From contig NW_019091364.1 in assembly GCF_001949145.1 (NCBI RefSeq), positions 3,803,964 through 3,867,963 of the forward strand: DNA of 64,000 nt, read 5' to 3'. The translations under genes and the position numbers were made by a program. The number at the start of each line of letters is the position of its first letter. The stretch's first letter is position 1. Source of the stretch: Acanthaster planci (Eukaryota > Echinodermata > Asteroidea > Valvatida > Acanthasteridae). Below are positions 1 through 12,622 of this stretch, piece by piece. The notes beneath the pieces are model-generated. The model had not been told where the DNA came from, did not search any database, and was given only the letters and a program-made list of their open reading frames with translations.

Positions 1-410
1 GACGTGCTTTGAAATGAAATTGACAGTCATTTGGTGTCACAGACATGTATCCGTATAGACCACCAGTCTTGCGCGTACAGCCGTGATTTTGAAAAGTATA
101 GGCAAACAATCGGCGAAACGGTCGATGACAGCCTGTTCAATGCGCATTACGCGCAACGCCCTTACACTGTCTGCATTTGTTCACACGTGCTCCCAAAGTA
201 CGCTTACTTTTTTGCCCCTCGGTACTGCTATCTCTTCGATTCAAGTGTTGTAACCGCACTGTTTTGAATCTACATAGGCTAGTTTAGGTAAATACTGGTG
301 GAGGATTTTTTTTAGATATAAATTTAAGAACTGTAAATTCCATGTACCGAGGGGTGAATTTGCCCGTAGGTTTGATTTTAGTTGAGCGCCGTGCAAATCA
401 CGGAATACTC

Positions 411-564
411 CTATAGAGTACCGAAGTGAATACGTCACGCGCACAATTAGTGTGTAAAAGGCATGAGCGCGTGAACCAGCGCGTGAACCAATACGCGCGC
501 GTACTCCATTCGTTTGCACTGCACTTTCTGGTTCACAGTGTCGTCACACTTCGGTATTCTATAG
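411..564. repeat. Foldback repeat with 18-bp inverted ends, CpG-rich core
   Basis: CTATAGAGTACCGAAGTG at 411-428 is repeated in inverse at 547-564 with one mismatch. The core contains two tandem copies of AGCGCGTGAACC (466-489) and, near the right end, an inverted GGTTCAC. It is probably a small MITE, but no target duplication is seen. Confidence 0.55.
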
Positions 565-3500
565 TTTTCAATAGCATTTGGTGGTCTATGCATTTATGTC
601 TGTTTGGTATGCACTCACTGCATAGGCGCGCAAGTTTATGCGCGTTTGACGCGAAGCACGCTGAGTACGCACAACGAATTAAGCCTCGCATATATGGTCT
701 TTGCGTGCACGCCAAACGCGTGAAAGAACCCAATTGGAAAACTTAGTACCATCTGCTTTCTTTCGCCATTGAGGGGGTACTTAAGCTCAGGGCGGACAGA
801 CTAATCCAATTAGACGCCATAACTGCGGTGGCACCGCACGCTTTTTAGCTTGACGCCCGCGTGCATTTGGCGAACCACGAAACCCATTGGTCGAAGAGGC
901 ATGTAACGCGAGCGTACCACGGTTCACTAGCGGTGCGCCACCGCATTAATGGCTTCTAATTCTGGCTGTTGAATTACACCATAGTCTGGTCCGTAGTTTC
1001 AGTCTTTCGATTTTCACGAGTTGCAGCACGGGCAACTGTTATTAACTTGTAGATAGCCAGCTTGACGAATGACTGGACGTAAAAACACTGCGTACAAGGG
1101 GAAACCGGGTGTTCAACTGTGACGCACTGGCGCTGATAAGCACGGTATTCTCAATAAAGAATTACATAAACAAAATGGCTCACGAAAAAAAAAAACATAT
1201 ACACAGATTACTTGTACGGCCACTATATTTGTCTGAGTATGTGCCCTGGGTTTCAACATGTTAAAACGTTGCAGATTGATTCCAAACAGTTCGAGAGCGA
1301 ATATCGTTGGTTCTAAATAACCTTGATTACGTGCAATAAGGTTTTTCTGCGTACCTTCTGCCCATGCATGATGTAGGCGTCGCCAAAAATTCGGCATAAT
1401 ATTATTCCCCTCTTCTCATGTGAACATTTTATCATTCACTCCAACCCCCCCCCGCCCCCAAATCAAGCGCGACAGAGTGAAGTACCTCCCGTCGAAAATA
1501 ATCTCATCCATCTACCGGCGCAATCCCGCGATCCGTTCCACTCCAGACGGAAACCCAAGCTCGCTACGCATGCGATCCATCTATCGGCACGATCGATCAT
1601 GACGTAAAAGTGTTCGAGCCGCGGACCAGATCAACTTGCAGTGGTGCCAAATGAGCGCTGTTTTTTTAACACTTCAAATGTACATTCGCCCATGTTCGAA
1701 TCTTCCCCAATTTGAACACTGCATGAGAGGTAAACGGTCCTTGTACTACACTCTACCAAATGAAAGGTTTGTCAAGCGTTGCGCCATACGTCCAACTCCA
1801 GAATTGTGGACTCGTTCAAAATGCAAACTGAAGAAGCGTCAGCTTTCATGTTTACGCCCTTTTCCGACTATACCACTGACTACTTGCTCGAGCTACACGT
1901 CCATCCTCCAAAAGAAACTGACATTTGCATAAGTATTAAATGACCTGTTAAACAGAAAGGACCATCTTTCATTTAGTTTTTCCTCATCTTGCAGATTAAT
2001 TAGCAGTACTAAATAACAGCTCTGACTGTTGGACCCATCGTATGTTTTTCTTCCGATCCATCACGGTTGTCTGTCGTTGGCGTTTGTTCCTATTTACCCG
2101 GCTTTCGGCACCGGCGTTATCACAAATTTCCAGTCACGAGCCGAAACTAAATTTAAACTGAGTCACACTGGAGTGGGGTTTTAATTAATCAAAGCATGGA
2201 GGAAGGAAAAGGTGCCCATCACTCTAAGATGCTATTTTGATATGTGCTCAATGGATCCATAATGTTAATTCACTGAATAAGTATGGTATTAGTAACATAT
2301 TACTTTTCGTATATTTAGGCTACTTTCTGAATCATATCTTGAATAGATTGAGTAATATCGTCCCTGGTATTAGCCAAAAGAATGAACCCCCAAATCACTT
2401 TTGCTTTGAGACCCAACTCTGAAAGTGGCCTATCCTGCAAATCGTCACCACGATAGGTTGCACCCATTATTGACAAGAACCGCACCCTTGCGCAAAAACC
2501 ACCTCCCGCTCCCAAACCACAACCCCCGGATGGCACCGGTCCAAAAATAGCACCCTGTCAGAGCTGATTAGGAACTAGGGACTAACAGGACCCAAATGGC
2601 CCGAGAAAAAAAATGGACCCTGGACTGCCAAAAGGGATTATTACCGAGAGGTGAGCAACAGTTCACGGGTTGAGGATCGTATAATTATACACCCATCGCT
2701 TGTGTCTCGAATGGGACCTTTGGACGGAACTGTGATTCCGCCTAGCATGCCAACAAACTAGGCGGGTTGTCTTGTAAAGCCGGTGGCATGGATGCATTGC
2801 AAGACGCTCCGTAAAAGTACAGTACTCCCTGGTGGGCGTATCGCTTTTCTTATGAGAGACCTTCCGACAACTTGTCTCACGCAATGCAAAACACGCCAAT
2901 GAAGCGTGGCGATGCACACAGAATGACTACAGAATAGGCTACCATATTGAAAAGTTCAATGGGAAGGGTATGACGACAATGCCGATCGCGACGACAACAA
3001 CCGTAATGACGAGGACGATTGATTTGACCTGGCCCCACTGACAACATTAAGTGAATTTGTGACCACAAAGACAAAGAGCTTGGATGACTCATCATCATTT
3101 GGTGGCAGTGGCACACCCAAGGGTGATGTTGTTGTTGCTTTTAAAACGAAGATACCATAAGACACCCAAATCTCAAATTTCTATGTCTAGTAAAGACGTT
3201 TATCCTGATGCTGCCATGTTTGTCTTGCTCCTTGTAGCCCCTTTGGCAATAGTAATACAATTTCACAAATTGATAAAAGGTAACAGACTATTTCCTCCTC
3301 CAAGCCTCAGGCCGTGTCCGAAACGGGCTTCCAGAGCTACGGCAAGGTCTATTGTCTACGCGCCTCCACGCATTTCCAATGGCGCGGATACCTAGACCTA
3401 GCTCTAGACAAGAGATTCGGATTCAGCCTAATCAGTTTGGTTACATTGCTTTAAATGGTATATAATCAAAATTGCTGACTCATGATAGAGGTATACAGCT

Positions 3501-6500
3501 GGCAACCCCACTAACCTGTTGCGCAACGGGGGGTGGTCACTTAAGTGTCATGAGATGTTTGGGGGTAAATTCCGGTCCGAAACCTCGGCCAGCAGCGACA
3601 AATTCAGGGTGCGCCACTTCATCATGGATCACGACAAAGTTTGATGACGGTGTGACATCGATTACGATCACAGTATCATTGACAGTTGGGATTACTGTAG
3701 AAATGGACATGGTACCACAGATTGAAGGAGATGATGCAATAACACTTGACTTTTCTTCACATCAGTTGTACAAATTTCGAAGTCTCAATTCAAAACAAAT
3801 GGCATGATAAAAGGAGGGTATGATCCAAGCAGTTATCTGCTCTGATAAAAGCTAGCGCAACATCTTTGAAACCACGAGACGTTCACTTTGAAACGTTATA
3901 CACATCGAGATTATCCGTAAAGCATATCGGAGCACCCTAATCCGAGCTTGCATTATCCAAGCAGTCCTAGTATGGCATTTACCTCGATGCATATCCAGGT
4001 CTTTAAGGCTTTGGGTAACACAGGGAGTTTGCTCTACGACTCGGTTTTGTGAGGGGACTGTCCCGATGCCACTCCCGTCTGCCAAAGTAAATTGATAATT
4101 ACAATCATCGCGTGTTCCAGGATCCCCCCAGACATGCCTTGATCGTTCAGAGCTTCATTAGAGTTCAGACCTGCACAGTCCCACAATGTCGTCACAGGGT
4201 GATCTACATTTATGATAGCCCTTATCCCTATCCCAAGTCGTATTTTATTACTACATCCTTTTTAGAGTAGTAAGCATATCGCTCAGTTGACTTCATAAGC
4301 CTCGCGGCATTAATGCATAAATCTTCGTTAATGGTTGCTTTACCAATTGAGCTGGACACCTTGATTGGAATTAGGCTGTAAAATAAAACAAAACAAAACA
4401 AAAATATAAAAAAAAATAATAAAAACCAGAGTTGGATTATGCCATATTTTTTCGCGTTGAAGGATGCTTAAGAGAGGGGCGCGTTTTTTTCCGCAGATGA
4501 TGGTTACGAAGAATTGCTGTATTGTAAGGTCCCTAGGTACACTCGTGCTGTTTTCAAAGGAAATTTGACATATTAGATTAGCCTGTGCGCTTTTCTCTGC
4601 ACGCCCGGTGCCCAATGGGAAATTCCTGGGAAATGTTAAAAAGGGTCAAGTGGTGTCTGGTACGCCGATGAGGGTCTACGTCCTCGCCTAGGCCCGCTTA
4701 AAGGGCAGGATGCACTTGAAGAATATTTCGACCATCTACTTGGTCACAAACTTTGAAAATCTAAGCTACATAGTCATGATGACTCAAACTGGAATTTTCA
4801 CCTTCCATTCGACTGTCTGAAAACTGCGATACTAGCTGTTCATTTGGACAAACCCAATGTTCACTTTGAGGAAGATGTAACCCCGGCATTTTAACCTCAG
4901 TAAACTAACATAAAAAACACATGCACCTTTTAATTCAGTGTTGGACATTTTCGGTGTGTTCCAAGAGCGTTAAGATTATACAAGCACTGCAACTACACCA
5001 ATACAGGCTTTAAGGTTTATGAAACAGATCAGATACGTAGTAACAATACATGTGGACTTTAACAATCTTCTGATATCGAACTCTTTTATTATATAATCAC
5101 CGATATTGCTTCGGGACAATAAAGATCTAGAGAGCAATTCGAAGCCAATGATTTTGTCAGAATATTTGACATTTGTTTATTATACCCATGACAAGACTGG
5201 AACAAAGTAAGCGATCACTTCGAAGAATGAAATGATGCACGTCGCGTTATCATTTTCGTTTCAAGTGACGTCAGCGGTACACTGATTCGTTGCTCGGCTG
5301 CCTCATTCCCATACCTGCCCAAACCTGTTATTTCGCGCCGGTCTGATGAACGTTCACTGAAAGCACTCCATCTTTCTTGAACCAGAGTGTCTTGCCCTGT
5401 TCCCTGCGGATCAAACGCGATATTAATATTTGCCCGGTACCGATAGTCGGGTCCCCACGGTGCCCACACACACACACGATAGACGGCAGAGATGAATGCC
5501 AAGTAAATACAAGGGTGGGTAACACTGCAAGTGGCCCATAGGAGCTTTTTTCTCTCTTCATTCGAGATGGGAGTCAATTGAAGATTGCCCCAACTGGGGA
5601 ATCTTGGGAACTGTGCCCTGGCAAAAACAAAACAAAACAAAACAAAATCGTTGGAAGCAACTGGTATTGCTGGCTTCTCAAATAGACAAGAGAAAAATAA
5701 AGAAATTGAAAAGGAAACGGTGAAACGAAACGACGAGCCACATAAATGTACCCAAGCTGAACATTTACGCGAGCCTAAACATACATCGCCACGACAATGT
5801 ACCAGGAACAAGACAGCAGAGGTAGTGTCAGTAACAAATGACAGCAGACATAGAAGAGACGAATCAAAAAGCATGGCAAGATACTAATACAAATTACATC
5901 ACCAATACCATGACGGAGAAATAAAATGGTTAACCATTTCACCAAAAACCATTTCACAAAATCGGTGCATAAAACTCAGTGTTAAGCATCACAAGGTTAG
6001 GTGCTACGTACACATGGATTGCCGGAGTTTCTTCTCTTACACTTCGGCCTTTACCTGCTTCAAAATAAAACAGAGAGATGGAAACCGGGAACCAATTAGC
6101 ATTCTAAGACGAGGCCTTGGTCTGTCTCAGCGGGATCAAGCAAATGTACACTTAACGAGATTTTCAGCTCATGAACATCTAGCCTCATTTTTAGACCGAT
6201 GCTCGCGCAAACGGGAGAAATGCAATTTGAAGAATGACTTGTCCCTGGGACCTGTCCAAAAGCACTTAACTAGGTTCGTCAAAAGAGTGCAATCATGTTG
6301 CGCATGAGCGGCCGCGTGTACTCCACCGCCCTATTGGGAAATAAAAGATGCACTTTCCTTACTTAAGTGTGAAAAAAGTCGGGAGAGACAAAAAGAAAGC
6401 GTTAGTACTGCCCTGCAAAAACGCTACCTCCTTTAGATGCTGTCCTTTGCTGTTAGCTGAGGAGGGACCTGCTTCGAGGAAATTCAAACTTCGCCCTTCT

Positions 6501-9500
6501 AAAAGTCCCAAACGCTGAATGGGACAAAACCAAAATAAAAAGGATACAAAGCAACCTCAAAATTAAGTGGAACAAAATCCAGCAAAATATACCCACAAGA
6601 ATAATTTGAAACCTGTCGGTTTTGGATAGGGATGGGAAGCTTCAACAGGCAATGGTATAAGTAAAAAGTGACACCTGCAAAGGATGGTGGTAAAAACAAC
6701 GCTTAGTTACTGTACTGACTTCAGGCTAACGTCAAATTCACATTCAGAAATGAAAAGACATTGTCGAATGCAAAGAAACCCAAATAAATAAATAAATCCA
6801 TGACACACTAAGAACAAACAAGTGACCTAATGTCATGTCAGACTTGTCAATCCGTTTGCTCGGAATAAATGCTCAATTAAGGGAACGACGTGCCTTCGCT
6901 ACAGAGACGTGTTACTGCGAAATGATATTTCAGCCTATGATTCTTGAAGTTTTGTTTTACAATCAACAGCATTTATTTGCTATAGCTTTGTGTTCGCATG
7001 ATTGGGGTAATTACATTAACTGGGATGGCAGTTGATAGGTGTGAATGCGTTGCACTCCAGTTAAGACCGCATAATGCAGCACATCACCTGGCGTTTGCGG
7101 CTATCATTTTGGCGCCAATTTCGAGAGACGGTGATCTAATAACAAGGAAAGAAAATTGCACCTGGGGTGTTGAGGCTTGACAGTTGCAAATTCGCAAACA
7201 AAAGAAGAAATGCAGATGATGAATCACAACGTAGATCTTTATCGAATCTATGACTTCGCACGATGTAGGTCAACAGAGTGCTTAGCAGTGGCCAATCAGG
7301 GCTCATGAAAGTAACAATTAATCATGTCTTCCCGCGGTACAAGATTTGATCAGTTCTTGGCACCTCCACTAATGCACCCACGTTTGTATAGTACATGTCA
7401 TGTGACAGGATGTATAATAGTCCAACTTTTGCAGTGTTTCAAGTATGTGCTGAAATGTTTTATCTGAAACTACACTGACCGAACATGTTGGCAAGGTTGC
7501 TATATTAAAAGGGAAGAAAGATCCGGTATTTTGGCATTGACAATTTGATAATCCTCATTCGCTTCAGAAGTGAAAGTTCAGAAGGCTTTCTCTGAATGAG
7601 CGAACATACTGACGCACAACATGAAGGTAAACCCGCACGGCTGTCAGATGTGCCGCAGCCGCGTGCGTAGGAAACCCAAGACAAATTGGCCACCCAATCT
7701 GACAAGTTGCCAGCGGGTGAAGCGGGCCAGGGGTAGTGCGCACAGAGCTCTTACAAGATTGCCAATTTATCCGACCTTCCATTGGGTGATCTGGATCTCA
7801 AAGGAAATATCATATTGCAATAAGTACCAGGCGATGGTACTGCTACGGCTTCGCGTATCCGTTTCATCACTATGCGTTTACTCAGCCCAACCCGGTGTTT
7901 GCGTATGCAATTACCAGGTCTCTATATCCAGCCCTAGGGCCCATCAGACCCACCCCACCGTCTGAACTGCCATACTGCTGACACCAACTCTGTATCCAAC
8001 TGATGATGAAGGAGCGGAAATAAACATATCATCACCTTGCTCCGTTAAACCAAGGAGAACCCCCTTCTGTGTTGGTTCACAAGGGCTTTGGGTTTTACTT
8101 CAAAAACTATGGGTGAGCAGCAAACCAAGTTTGAGAAAATGGTATTTATTTCTTTGGGTTGGGAAGAAGGGTGCGGGCAATCACAGGTGTAATTGGCAAT
8201 TTCTGCGAATTTCTGGTCCTATTTTTTCACCTGACGTAAACTAAAGGCTGGTTGTTTGGTCAGCGGCCCGTGGTACCTAAAAGAATTGGGCCATTTTAAA
8301 ACTGGTTATCTCACTTTTCCATTTGACCACTGAATTTGTCTCGGCAGGGAGAAAAAAAAATACTAATGTTGACATTCTGTTACACCACGACAGTTGTTAA
8401 GGTTTCCCGTGGATAAAACATTGACCTTTCTTTATTCACTGAAAAGACGCTTTCGTAGGATTGACCACTCACTCTAAGTCACTAACAAAACACTGAAAAA
8501 AAAAGAAAAAAAGAAAAAAGAGGCAAACAATCTCATTTCACTTGTGGAAACATCCAGCTAATTTTCAAAAGGTCACGCACTATTAAGCTATTAGGCTTGG
8601 CAAGTTTTCTTTTACCAAGATGCAGTGTCATTACTTACGGCTGCTTTCATTTTCTGAACAGGAAAAAAAATACCCAATGACCAAAATGTTTTTGATCCAA
8701 ACTTTGGTGGTATTTATCTTCATAGTTTCACATTACTCGAAAAGCAGTAAAAAATATTCCAGCGTGAGATATTATGGGTGATGTTACAGTCTGGAGGCGT
8801 AATGCGGACTGCCTCGTGGCATGATTTGGCAAGGTTAGAAGCTGCCAGCAATGGCAGGCTTCCCAACCGAGAAGATAGATGTGGGTACCTGGAGCGGCAA
8901 TTTGAGAGCTCCTTGGGCTTCGATGATTTGCCTGAATCCGGAAGTGGCGATGTCCACTATGTGGGCGGGATCGATACGCGCAAGGCTGGAACACACCCCG
9001 GCCGCACCTTGTGTCTAAACAGCAAGTGAAAGCGCGTATGTCACTGGATGTGACACCGGGTGCCTTGGCATGGAGGAGGTAGTAACCAGTCAAACGTGAA
9101 GAGATATCACTTAGAGGGCCTCTTTCAAACACCCCCCCCCAAAAAAAAATTAAAAGACCTTTAACCTTAACAGTCCCAAATCCTCGAATTTCAATATGAT
9201 TCCTCATAAACCCTGGGGGAAGGGTTAAACACACATCAACAGAGTTTTCAACAAAGTTGCCAGGTAAATAAGATGCCCTTGATCTTCTCTAAACCCAATA
9301 TCGCCAACAAACAAGCATCTGCTAGATTACGATCTTGTTAAGAAGATATCATTCTTGAAGGTGAAGGTCAAGAGCAATTCAAGCAAAAGAATCACATCTC
9401 TTTTATAAGGCAAATCGACCGAGGGAGTGGTCGCCGGACCATAACCTTATGGGAACAGGTGATCGAGTCCCTGCGATGCTGCACTCAAGGTGAACTGTGA

Positions 9501-10474
9501 GGGGCGGTTCGATTATCTCCGGTCACACGGCACCAGCAACACTGAAATGTGGGCTTACAGACCGTAGCCAATACTTACAAACACCGGCGGAATGCAGCGA
9601 GCATCAGCAATATAAACGAGCGTTCAGAACCACCTCTGATATACAACTGAACAAAGGTTTCCTCTATAAAACCCGGATAGCTATGCCTATCAAAAACGTG
9701 TCTTTGCGTTAACTGTTTACTGCAACTGAACGTGTTTCAGTGTTCAGAAAGTGATAAAAGTAGTTTTTTTGTCATTGTGTTGTGTAGTCATTGTGCCTGA
9801 ACTTATTAACACATTGACACGCATTTGTTTAAAAATGAACACCACAACGTGTTTGGCTTTGCGTTGCGCAACATGTTCGCAAAGTGTTACCGGGAAGGCG
9901 TTTAAAAGGTGTTAATCATTAATAACACTTGTTTTACAGTGAGGTTTATCACCAAAGGATTCCAAGCTGGTGTGAAGACTACATATCCCTATCATACTCT
10001 CGCGATTACTTAAATGACCTGTTTCTGATCCTGTAGAAGCTTTCCAAAACAAATCTTTCTGGCTATCATTTTAATTGCCATTAATACTTTAGGAATGACA
10101 AGTAACTTGGTAAAATACGCAGGAATCTCGGGATGTAATCGCGGAACTACCGACAACGACCAATCTCTGTGGCAAAAACTGCTGCATTATTTTGGGCGTC
10201 AAAAATCTTGTTCATGAATACGTCCTGAGCATTAACTGGCGCCATGCTCAATGCCACCACTGGAACCTCCGAAGTAAACACATGCAAGAATCTGTCTTCA
10301 GGCATAATGGGATTGAGCGTCTAGCCACACGTACAACTTCATTCGAAACCATTCTAATCTGATAAAGTTCGAAGCTCTTTCTCTCTTTCTTTTTAAAACT
10401 CTGCGAATAAACAAACCGTGCTTCTTTCTAATATGCAATCACAATTGAATAGGAAAATGGACATTAGAATGAAA
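565..10474. other. Intergenic DNA, no gene recognised
   Basis: Apart from the unassigned long frame at 5215-5874 I see no supported gene. Contents include short A-, C- and G-runs, a CA run near 5467, and a half-repeated word TCCATCTAYCGGC near 1507 and 1576. GC-rich open frames at 8728-9234 (minus) and 8778-9029 (plus) overlap each other and match nothing I know. Confidence 0.5.
5215..5874 (-). CDS. Long unassigned open frame (219 codons)
   Basis: Longest gap-free open frame in the window from ATG to stop. The first 70 residues are Leu/Phe/Ser-rich with no clear signal peptide, and part of the middle is encoded by a short CA-dinucleotide run near 5467-5480. The C-terminal 90 residues have a more normal composition. 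No domain or motif is recognised and no splice context supports it, so it may be a chance frame; it is listed because its length is unusual in DNA of this composition. Confidence 0.15.
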   Translation of the reverse strand: MLFDSSLLCLLSFVTDTTSAVLFLVHCRGDVCLGSRKCSAWVHLCGSSFRFTVSFSISLFFSCLFEKPAIPVASNDFVLFCFVFARAQFPRFPSWGNLQLTPISNEERKKLLWATCSVTHPCIYLAFISAVYRVCVWAPWGPDYRYRANINIAFDPQGTGQDTLVQERWSAFSERSSDRREITGLGRYGNEAAEQRISVPLTSLETKMITRRASFHSSK

Positions 10475-10693
10475 CAGGGCGTATCCAGGTTCTGGGTCGG
10501 GGGGGCTGGAATCTTGCCTATAAACGACAGTCTAATTTTATTTTCATAGTAGAGAAAATCCTCCCCTCCTGCCCCTCCTCCAAGAAAATTGGTGGTGCCC
10601 TATTCAAAAGTGTAATTGCTTTCAATTTGTTTAAACAATTGCAACACATCTTGGGGAAAACTCTTCCCCCCTTCCCCGCTGGCTAGGCCACTG
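10475..10693. mobile_element. Decayed MITE with CAGTGGCxTAGCCAG-type ends
   Basis: Left end CAGGGCGTATCCAGG and right end read inward CAGTGGCCTAGCCAGC match with one gap and a few changes. A G-run follows the left end and C-runs precede the right end, as in many animal MITEs with CAGTGGCGTAGCCAG termini. No flanking duplication remains. Confidence 0.55.
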
Positions 10694-12349
10694 CCTTCCA
10701 GCGTCATCAAACAGTGCGACTTTAATGCTGACCGAAGTTCACGAGGAATCTTCCTTCCTGCCGCCTGAGTCATTTCTGGGGAATCCCGTCACACAAAAAG
10801 CAGCATGCAGCACGTACGGTTGCCTCGATAAACTCTAGACCCTTCAACTCGGGTCATTTAACCGCGTATCAAATGTCCTAAGTAACATTCATCAAGTGGT
10901 CTACGTGCACGCTGAAGTTCAGCGCACGACTTCACACTTCAAGCGCACTTCAAGTGATGTCATTCCGACCATAACAAGGACAATATGACGACATTTGTTA
11001 GACTTTTTTTAAACACTGTGACATGTTAATGAAAGTGGAAACAGGTTAGACTTATAGGCCCCTTTCAGCATTACAATTAGGTAAAGGTAGTTGAAGTTTG
11101 ACCGAATTATTTCAATTACAGTTGTTTCAGAACAACAGGTAGACAAGTATCAGAAGTAGAATAGCTTTAAAACCACTTTCCTTGACCAAACTGAAGGCAT
11201 CCTAAAGAAACATCCCGTGATCTGTGCTTAAATAAAGAACACGTCATTAACAATGATCTTGTTTCAGACGCCCTCACATATCATCCAGTATTTATATAGA
11301 GAAACTCCTTAGGGGCATGGCCACATTTGCTACGCCACTGTTGACGTGATGATGACCTCGTTATTAGGACAGAAAACCGAACATGCGCAAAGCCCGCAAC
11401 TCCAAGATAACCGTGGTCGCTAGGTCAACACCATGAGGGTTCTTTTTGCCAATATGAGGCAAACAATCAGCAAACCCATGGACAAGCGCAAACCATCATA
11501 ATTTTGCGAAAAATCGACCGGTACCGGGCGGACGTGCAACCCAACACGCTTTCAAAAACTACCCAATAGGAATCCCAGAAGAAAAAAAACACACACACAT
11601 TGATGACAAGGAGGCGCGCCAGCTTTGAGTGTTTGACACGCTGTTATTGTATAGTTCCCTAAATGCGGGTATGATATCACTTTTTAAGCGGAAGTGTCCG
11701 GGTGCAGCCACGAAATAATTGAATTAGCCAAAGACGGACCTCGCAACAGTCTGCTTCGAAAATAAACATCCGTTTCGGTTTCTTTATAAAAAATGGGTCG
11801 ATGCCACGGAATGATACTCGCGAGACTGATTTCTGTTCGACTCCGAATACAATCATCCTGAGAGAAGTTGTTTGTACGCCTTGCCGTAAGTATTATACGC
11901 AGGACAGGAGTAACTGAGGAATGCTGAAAAAAAAGTGGCCGAGGATTCTTGAAATTAACATCTACACTGTACACATAAATTGTTTGCGCTACGTTTGTTT
12001 TGAACTCTGAGAAACAAGAAAGTTGTTCTGCCGACTGTATAGAGCTCAGGAACATTCTTGCACTTTGATGTATTATAACTCGGTGCCCTGTAGGGTTGTC
12101 ATGTAACAGCTATCTGAATATAACATGCTGAAAACAAAATCACAGACCGAGAGCTGCATAACAGGACTGCTGCATCTGCATACTGTGCCCGCAGCGAAAA
12201 GAAGGGTATTGTAACACTTGGAGACGTTGACATTTTAATATTGGAGGTGCGGCGTTAGATTACAAATCGCCAGGCACTAAGCAACGCATTTGCATCTCAA
12301 TGAATTATACTTTCTGTATTCACGCTTCCAGGTCCTCAACCTGTTCAAC
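10694..12349. other. Upstream region of bursicon beta
   Basis: Holds the acceptor-bounded 5' UTR piece of the coding exon (12332-12349). The 5' non-coding exon and promoter must lie in or beyond this stretch but cannot be pinpointed; no clear TATA box or initiator was identified. Confidence 0.45.
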
Positions 12350-12622
12350 ATGGCTCCCCTGAACTATCCCACGGCCGCCGTCCTCCTGCTGTGCTGCGCC
12401 CTGTGCCTGGATCTGCTCCCGCAGAAAGTCAGCGGCGGGAGAGGGGCGCCGGTAAGCACGTGTGCGGCGGGGGTCCGCTCGATCGGAGTCCAGGAGGAGT
12501 TCCTAGACGAAGACCGAGGGGAGGTGGTCTACTGCAGGGGGACAGCCACCGTCAGGCATTGCGAAGGGCAGTGCATTTCCAAATCTGTACCACGTCTTTC
12601 TGAAGCAACGGGATTTCATTTG
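12350..12622 (+). CDS. Bursicon beta (partner of bursicon), coding exon 1
   Basis: First coding exon of a secreted cystine-knot hormone subunit, residues 1-91 of 141. The exon opens after a good splice acceptor (pyrimidine-rich tract ending CTTCCAG at 12331), and the first ATG in it, at 12350, starts a typical signal peptide with a Leu/Cys-rich core at residues 9-23. The mature part has cysteines at 38, 62, 71 and 75. The spacing and the CEGQC motif (71-75) match CEGLC of arthropod pburs, followed by the family's conserved TGF (87-89). The frame ends exactly at a donor (TTG then GTAAAC), phase 0, and is completed by the exon at 17455. In arthropods the beta chain pairs with bursicon alpha and activates an LGR2-type receptor; beta homodimers act in immunity. 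The function in this animal is unknown. The reading frame stays open past the donor to 12937, but that extension lacks the rest of the knot and is intronic. Confidence 0.88.

Noticed and set aside
8728-9234. 168-codon minus-strand frame, with an overlapping 83-codon plus-strand frame
   Set aside because: No recognised domain in either strand; overlapping frames in a locally GC-rich patch are expected by chance.
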